The notes below the pieces were generated by a model, which saw only the letters and a list, made by a program, of their open reading frames with translations, was not told where the DNA came from and did not search any database. Source: Rickettsiella endosymbiont of Miltochrista miniata (GTDB taxonomy: Bacteria; Pseudomonadota; Gammaproteobacteria; Diplorickettsiales; Diplorickettsiaceae). From it: a DNA stretch of 64,000 nucleotides. Every line of letters begins with the position of its first letter. Positions within the stretch are counted from its first letter, which is position 1. The translations under genes were made by a program, and so were the position numbers. Shown in pieces: positions 58,492-64,000 of the stretch. The stretch lies in contig NZ_OZ035017.1 in NCBI RefSeq assembly GCF_964031245.1, positions 1,395,402 through 1,459,401 on the forward strand, written 5' to 3'.

Positions 58492-59811
58492 TTACTCGCT
58501 ACCCGCCGCCATTTCTTTATTATCTAATTCGATTTCTTTTTCTTGTTTGTAAATCACCAAGGGTTTTGCTCCCTTGCTGACGGTGCTTGCTTCAATAACA
58601 ATTTTATTTACGTTCTGCATAGAAGGCAATTCATACATCGTATCCAATAAAACACTTTCCAAGATCGCACGTAAGCCTCTTGCGCCTGTTTTGCGATCCA
58701 AAGCTTTTCTTGCCACCATTTGTAAAGCATCTTCGCGGAATTCTAGATCGACGTTATCCATTTTAAATAATTTGAGATATTGTTTGATCAAAGCATTCTT
58801 AGGTTCCTTTAAGATTTGAATCAACATTTTTTCATCAAGTTCTTCTAACGTTGCAATAACAGGTAGACGGCCTATTAGCTCGGGTATAATCCCATACTTA
58901 ATTAAATCTTCTGACTCAAGCCGATTTAACAAGGTTGTTAAACTTCTTTTATCCCCTTTACTGCGCACATCAGCAGAGAATCCAATCCCAGTTTTCTCGG
59001 TACGTTCACGAATAATTTTTTCTAACCCTGAGAAAGTTCCTCCGCAAATAAACAGAATATTAGTGGTATCTATTTGTACTGTCTCTTGATTAGGGTGTTT
59101 ACGTCCCCCTTGCAGAGGCACGGAAGCAACGGTACCTTCAAGTAATTTGAGTAACCCTTGCTGAACACCTTCACCTGAAACATCTCGAGTAATAGAAGGG
59201 TTTTCAGCGCGGCGACTGATTTTATCAATTTCATCGATATAGATAATTCCTAACTGCGCCTTTTCAATGTTTCCATTAGCAGCTTGTAATAATTTTTGTA
59301 AGATATTTTCTACGTCATCACCTACATAACCCGCTTCGGTTAAGGTTGTTGCATCTGCAATAGCAAAAGGTAAGTTAAAAAAGCGTGCTAAAGTTTTTGC
59401 TAATAAAGTTTTACCACTCCCGGTGGGACCTATAAGTAGCACATTACTCTTACTAAGTTCCGTATCATCTTTGACATTCAGCGGATGAAGACGAGCTTTT
59501 TTAATTAATTCTAGACGCTTATAATGGTTGTAAGCAGCTACAGATAATATTTTTTTGGCAAATTCTTGGCCTATAACAAACTCGTTAAATACATCATGAA
59601 TCTCTGCAGGCTTAGGAATCGACATACCACCTTCCTGGCGCGGAACTTCCTGTTGAAACTCTTCTTGCAAAATATCACTACATAGTTGCACGCATTCATT
59701 ACAAATAAAAATAGAAGGCCCTGCAATTAACTTTGGCACTTCATCCTGACTTTTACCGCAAAATGAACAGTGTAGAGGCCCCGAGGTTTTATCGTTTATG
59801 GAACTACTCAT
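58492..59811 (-). CDS. clpX: ATP-dependent Clp protease ATP-binding subunit ClpX
   Basis: ClpX unfolds tagged proteins and feeds them to ClpP. The 439-residue protein has an N-terminal zinc finger ([17 protein letters not shown] and CNECVQLC), Walker [16 protein letters not shown], the ClpP-binding loop IGF within [11 protein letters not shown] and sensor regions [13 protein letters not shown] and [10 protein letters not shown]. It is 20 bases upstream of lon and 74 bases downstream of clpP. Confidence 0.97.
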   Translation of the reverse strand: MSSSINDKTSGPLHCSFCGKSQDEVPKLIAGPSIFICNECVQLCSDILQEEFQQEVPRQEGGMSIPKPAEIHDVFNEFVIGQEFAKKILSVAAYNHYKRLELIKKARLHPLNVKDDTELSKSNVLLIGPTGSGKTLLAKTLARFFNLPFAIADATTLTEAGYVGDDVENILQKLLQAANGNIEKAQLGIIYIDEIDKISRRAENPSITRDVSGEGVQQGLLKLLEGTVASVPLQGGRKHPNQETVQIDTTNILFICGGTFSGLEKIIRERTEKTGIGFSADVRSKGDKRSLTTLLNRLESEDLIKYGIIPELIGRLPVIATLEELDEKMLIQILKEPKNALIKQYLKLFKMDNVDLEFREDALQMVARKALDRKTGARGLRAILESVLLDTMYELPSMQNVNKIVIEASTVSKGAKPLVIYKQEKEIELDNKEMAAGSE

Positions 59812-59885
59812 ATTTATTACCTCAACAAACTATTATTCATATTGATATTTAAACAAAATTTTAAAACCTCTTGAATAAGACCTAC

Positions 59886-60545
59886 TTAATCAACTGATGA
59901 AGTAGCTAAAGATTCTTTGGTTTTCCCAGTTTCTGTACGCATTGTTAAAACTGCGTCGATTAAGCCATAATCTATGGCTTGTTGCGCTCCCATGAAATTA
60001 TCACGATCAGTATCGCGTAAAATCTGTTCCGTATTTTTTCCTGTATGTTTAGCCATTATATTGTTAATTCTTTCTCTAACTAACAACATTTCACGAGTAT
60101 GGATTTCAATATCCGTTGCTTGTCCTTGATAACCGCCTAATGGTTGGTGAATCATCATTCGTGCATGGGGCAAACAATGGCGTTTTCCTTTCGTCCCACC
60201 GCAAAGTAACAAAGCTGCTGCGCTGGCCGCTTGGCCGATACACATCGTACTCACATCGGGCTTGATAAATTGCATGGTATCGTAAATAGCTAGACCAGAT
60301 GTCACCACGCCCCCCGGTGAATTAATATAAAGTGAAATATCTTTATCAGGATTTTCAGATTCTAAAAAAAGCATTTGCGCGATAATTAAATTAGCCATAT
60401 GGTCTTCAATCGGACCCACAACAAAGATAATGCGATCCTTTAATAAACGAGAATAAATATCATAAGCCCTTTCTCCGCGGCCGGTTTGCTCAACGACCAT
60501 AGGGACTAATAATGAATTCGTTATTTCCTTGGGTAAACTGTACAT
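59886..60545 (-). CDS. clpP: ATP-dependent Clp protease proteolytic subunit ClpP
   Basis: ClpP is the barrel-shaped serine peptidase of ClpXP. The 219-residue protein has [20 protein letters not shown], the catalytic Ser in [13 protein letters not shown], the catalytic His in [20 protein letters not shown] and an Asp in [21 protein letters not shown]. It is intact and lies between tig and clpX. Confidence 0.97.
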   Translation of the reverse strand: MYSLPKEITNSLLVPMVVEQTGRGERAYDIYSRLLKDRIIFVVGPIEDHMANLIIAQMLFLESENPDKDISLYINSPGGVVTSGLAIYDTMQFIKPDVSTMCIGQAASAAALLLCGGTKGKRHCLPHARMMIHQPLGGYQGQATDIEIHTREMLLVRERINNIMAKHTGKNTEQILRDTDRDNFMGAQQAIDYGLIDAVLTMRTETGKTKESLATSSVD

Positions 60546-60633
60546 AATTACTCTCTAAAGATAAAAATAAATTTTGGATTGTTGCTAAGGTATAATTTAT
60601 CTGCTATTTAAAAATAGCTAATAAATTAGCCAA

Positions 60634-61956
60634 CTAAGCCACTACTCCCTCAGTATTGCTTATACGATTTTTCCCTGTGAGATTCATAATATCTGAATAC
60701 TCAGCTACTTTTTCAGTGTACTCTATTTCTTCTAATAACTTATCAATGACCTGTTCTTCTAAAACCGAAGAACGAATGCTCATCATCATGTTCTTGTCTT
60801 TATACAGCTTATCCCGCACCATTTGATCAAATTGAAAAGCTCCCACTAGCTTATCGATATGTTGCTGAACTCGCGATTCGTCAACATGCAGATGATGCTT
60901 CTCAATAACTGCATTAAATAATAATCCAAGCGTCACTCGTCGGTGCGCCATATGCTTTAAATCTGTTTTTTCAATTTCTGATAAGCTTGCTTTTTCCTTA
61001 CCTTGTTGTTCCTGCTGCCTGTTAACATCGTGCTCTAAACGCTGAAACTCTTGATTAAGCGCTCCCTGCGGCAGTTCATTAATAGCGTGCATAGTAACCA
61101 ATTTATCTATGGCCTGAGCTTTTAATTTTTCACGTAAAATTCTATCTAACTCTATCTGCATATGTTGTTTAACTTGATCTTTCAGTGCCTCGATAGTGCC
61201 CTCTTTAATATCCAAACGTTTTGCAAAAGCATTATCTAATTCAGGTAATTTTGCTTTGGCAACCTTTTTTACTTTTATTGTTGCTGAGCTAGCCTGTTCA
61301 GATCCTTGCTGTTTCGGGAGTGAAATGGATAAAGTGTCGCCAGCAACGCTAGATAGGAGAGCTGAAAACCCCTCGGGAATCTTATCTTCCTCTAGAACCC
61401 ATTGTAAATCTTTACGCATTTTCTCTTCTGCATCCGCGAAAACGATATCGAAGCTCACCTGATCGCCATAACCAGCTTTATCAGGCACTTCAATCCATTC
61501 AGCATATTGCTTACGCATTTGCTCTAATACTTTATTTATATCTTCTTCGGTTATATCTACTTTATACCTTTCTAGGCTAGCACCTTTTAATGTGGGAACC
61601 TCTACTTGCGGATAAATTTCAAAGCTTGCTGTATAAGTAAGATCTGCACCTGGCTCTGCTTTTATGGATTCAATATGGGGCTGTCCTACTGGATTTAAAG
61701 TCTCTTGCTCTAAAGCGGTCGATAAACTAATTTGTAAAGACTTTTCGATGACCTCTTGCCATATGCTATTTCCATAGAGCTTCTCAATATGGCTTAGTGG
61801 AACTTTTCCGGGTCGGAACCCGTCTAAACGCGTCTTCTTAGCTAATTCAAGAAGATGGAGCTTCTTTCTCTCTTCTAACTGGCTGATGGGTACCATCACA
61901 TTTAGACGTCGAGTAAAATTATCGACACTCTCTACCGAAACTTGCATTTCATTCAT
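60634..61956 (-). CDS. tig: Trigger factor (ribosome-associated chaperone)
   Basis: Trigger factor binds the ribosome exit tunnel and shields nascent chains. The 440-residue protein has the ribosome-binding signature GFRPGKVPLSHIEKLYG near residue 43, a FKBP-like domain (about 150-240, AGYGDQVSFDIVF) and the long helical C-terminal domain. ORF starts MNEMQVSVES; the inner Met at position 4 is an alternative start. It is first in the tig-clpP-clpX-lon block. tRNA-Leu lies just upstream. Confidence 0.95.
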   Translation of the reverse strand: MNEMQVSVESVDNFTRRLNVMVPISQLEERKKLHLLELAKKTRLDGFRPGKVPLSHIEKLYGNSIWQEVIEKSLQISLSTALEQETLNPVGQPHIESIKAEPGADLTYTASFEIYPQVEVPTLKGASLERYKVDITEEDINKVLEQMRKQYAEWIEVPDKAGYGDQVSFDIVFADAEEKMRKDLQWVLEEDKIPEGFSALLSSVAGDTLSISLPKQQGSEQASSATIKVKKVAKAKLPELDNAFAKRLDIKEGTIEALKDQVKQHMQIELDRILREKLKAQAIDKLVTMHAINELPQGALNQEFQRLEHDVNRQQEQQGKEKASLSEIEKTDLKHMAHRRVTLGLLFNAVIEKHHLHVDESRVQQHIDKLVGAFQFDQMVRDKLYKDKNMMMSIRSSVLEEQVIDKLLEEIEYTEKVAEYSDIMNLTGKNRISNTEGVVA

Positions 61957-61999
61957 AAATTTTAAGGCTCTTATCGTTGTAAAATCCTAGGGGCCATGC

Positions 62000-62086
<87 letters not shown>

Positions 62087-62125
62087 AAAGGTCGTTAATT
62101 ATACAGTATCTTATCATGAAAAAAA

Positions 62126-63142
<1,017 letters not shown>

Positions 63143-63212
63143 TTAAATTATTCTATGTTTTGGAGTACTTTAACTTATAAAACCACTTATTCAAAAATAC
63201 TTAATGCTGTAC

Positions 63213-63242
63213 TTGTATTGTTGGATTTGTTTTTGTTAGAAT
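63213..63242 (+). promoter_or_regulatory. Candidate promoter of rplM-rpsI
   Basis: TTGTAT (63213-63218) and TAGAAT (63237-63242) are separated by 18 bases and face rplM. Transcription from near 63249 would leave a leader of about 50 bases including GAGAGCTTCGGAGCTTC, which may form a small hairpin. Confidence 0.4.
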
Positions 63243-63301
63243 CACCGCCTCTACTCACAAGAGTAGTAATCGCATTTAGAGAGCTTCGGAGCTTCCCAGT
63301 T

Positions 63302-63739
63302 ATGAAAACATTGATGGCCAAACCCGGCCTTGTTGAACAAAAATGGCTTTTGATTGATGCCTCAGGCAAAACCTTAGGTCACCTAGCAACTAGAATAGCC
63401 CGTATTCTGCGCGGAAAGCATAAGCCAGAATTCACTCCTCATGTTGATACTGGGGATTATATCGTTGTTATTAATGCTGAAAAAGTGACTGTAACCGGCA
63501 CGAAGGCTAAAAATAAACAATATGAGCGCTATACAGGTTATCCTGGCGGGCTAAAATCTATTTCTTTTGAAAAATTGCAAAAAGCTTTTCCTGCTCGAAT
63601 TATTGAAAAAGCTGTTAAGGGCATGCTACCTAAAAATCCTTTGGGTTATGCCATGATAACTAAACTTAAAGTCTATGCTGGTTCTGCACATCCTCATAGC
63701 GCTCAAAATCCTGAACCAACTAGCATTGATAGGTTATAA
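63302..63739 (+). CDS. rplM: 50S ribosomal protein L13
   Basis: L13 is an early assembly protein of the large subunit. From the ATG at 63302 it has 145 residues: [55 protein letters not shown] and [14 protein letters not shown], matching E. coli L13 throughout. The frame stays open upstream to 63110, but that part is not L13-like. rpsI follows after 3 bases. Confidence 0.97.
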   Translation: MKTLMAKPGLVEQKWLLIDASGKTLGHLATRIARILRGKHKPEFTPHVDTGDYIVVINAEKVTVTGTKAKNKQYERYTGYPGGLKSISFEKLQKAFPARIIEKAVKGMLPKNPLGYAMITKLKVYAGSAHPHSAQNPEPTSIDRL

Positions 63740-63742
63740 ACT

Positions 63743-64000
63743 ATGGCACTAGAACAGAATTATGGTACAGGTCGCCGTAAAACAGCGACCGCTAGAGTAT
63801 TCCTTAGAAAAGGCACTGGTATTATCCAAGTAAATGGCCGTACTCTAGAAAATTACTTTGGCCGCGAAACTGCTCAAATGGTTGTTAATCAGCCTCTAGA
63901 AGTTGTTGACCAAATGGGCAGATTTGATATCACAGTAACAGTTTCTGGTGGGGGAAGCAGCGGTCAAGCCGGTGCTGTTCGACACGGGATAAGTCGCGCT
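63743..64000 (+). CDS. rpsI: 30S ribosomal protein S9 (partial, 3' end off the window)
   Basis: S9 reaches the P site of the small subunit. The visible 86 codons read [39 protein letters not shown] and [13 protein letters not shown], the S9 core. The C-terminal basic tail is outside the window. It forms the conserved rplM-rpsI operon. Confidence 0.96.
   Translation, partial: MALEQNYGTGRRKTATARVFLRKGTGIIQVNGRTLENYFGRETAQMVVNQPLEVVDQMGRFDITVTVSGGGSSGQAGAVRHGISRA

Overview
The window is a low-GC (A+T-rich), gene-dense gammaproteobacterial chromosome segment. Conserved blocks (alaS-lysC-csrA-tRNA-Ser-tRNA-Arg; tig-clpP-clpX-lon-hupB; pilB-pilC-pilD; ribD-ribBA-ribH), eukaryotic-like proteins (a Ser/Thr kinase and a GDSL hydrolase) and tandem MFS carriers point to the Legionellales, most likely a host-associated Coxiella/Rickettsiella/Diplorickettsia-like lineage. 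This placement is inferred from gene content and order, not from any database search.

Layout. 1-5.7 kb (mostly minus strand): the 5' part of a bacterial Ku gene, tRNA-Arg, tRNA-Ser, csrA, lysC, alaS. 6-10.3 kb (plus): gyrB, ldcA, a YggT protein. 10.4-15.7 kb: a eukaryotic-like protein kinase, dsbB, an aconitase and gpsA. 15.7-19.5 kb (minus): the pilB-pilC-pilD assembly operon. 19.7-22.6 kb: a phosphopantetheinyl transferase, a LexA/CI-like regulator with an altered active site, and a PPi-type phosphofructokinase. 22.8-27 kb (plus): mpl and the riboflavin genes ribD, ribBA, ribH. 27.1-33.4 kb (minus): fpr, a large GDSL hydrolase with unusual insertions, ribF, murJ, ruvX, algH. 33.5-42.4 kb (plus): ispF, tRNA-Leu, two tandem MFS carriers, rlmE, ftsH, glmM and an unknown membrane protein. 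42.4-55.2 kb: glmS, comF, an RRM protein, dps, mlaA, trxB, ftsK, mdh, cysQ, ispD and a shortened ppiD. 55.2-64 kb: tRNA-Asp, tRNA-Val, hupB, lon, clpX, clpP, tig, tRNA-Leu, hemB, rplM and the start of rpsI.

Most genes are housekeeping: cell wall supply (glmM, glmS, mpl, murJ, ldcA), flavin synthesis (ribD, ribBA, ribH, ribF), isoprenoids (ispD, ispF), proteolysis and folding. The accessory layer is smaller: the kinase, the GDSL hydrolase, the unknown membrane protein between glmM and glmS, Ku, and two families of short palindromic elements with terminal inverted repeats. One of these, about 125 bp long, has six near-full copies plus fragments, all between genes. Several usual neighbours are missing from otherwise conserved blocks (recA-recX beside alaS, folP between ftsH and glmM, ribE and nusB in the rib cluster), which suggests genome rearrangement or reduction. 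No rRNA operon, CRISPR array, complete insertion sequence or prophage was seen.
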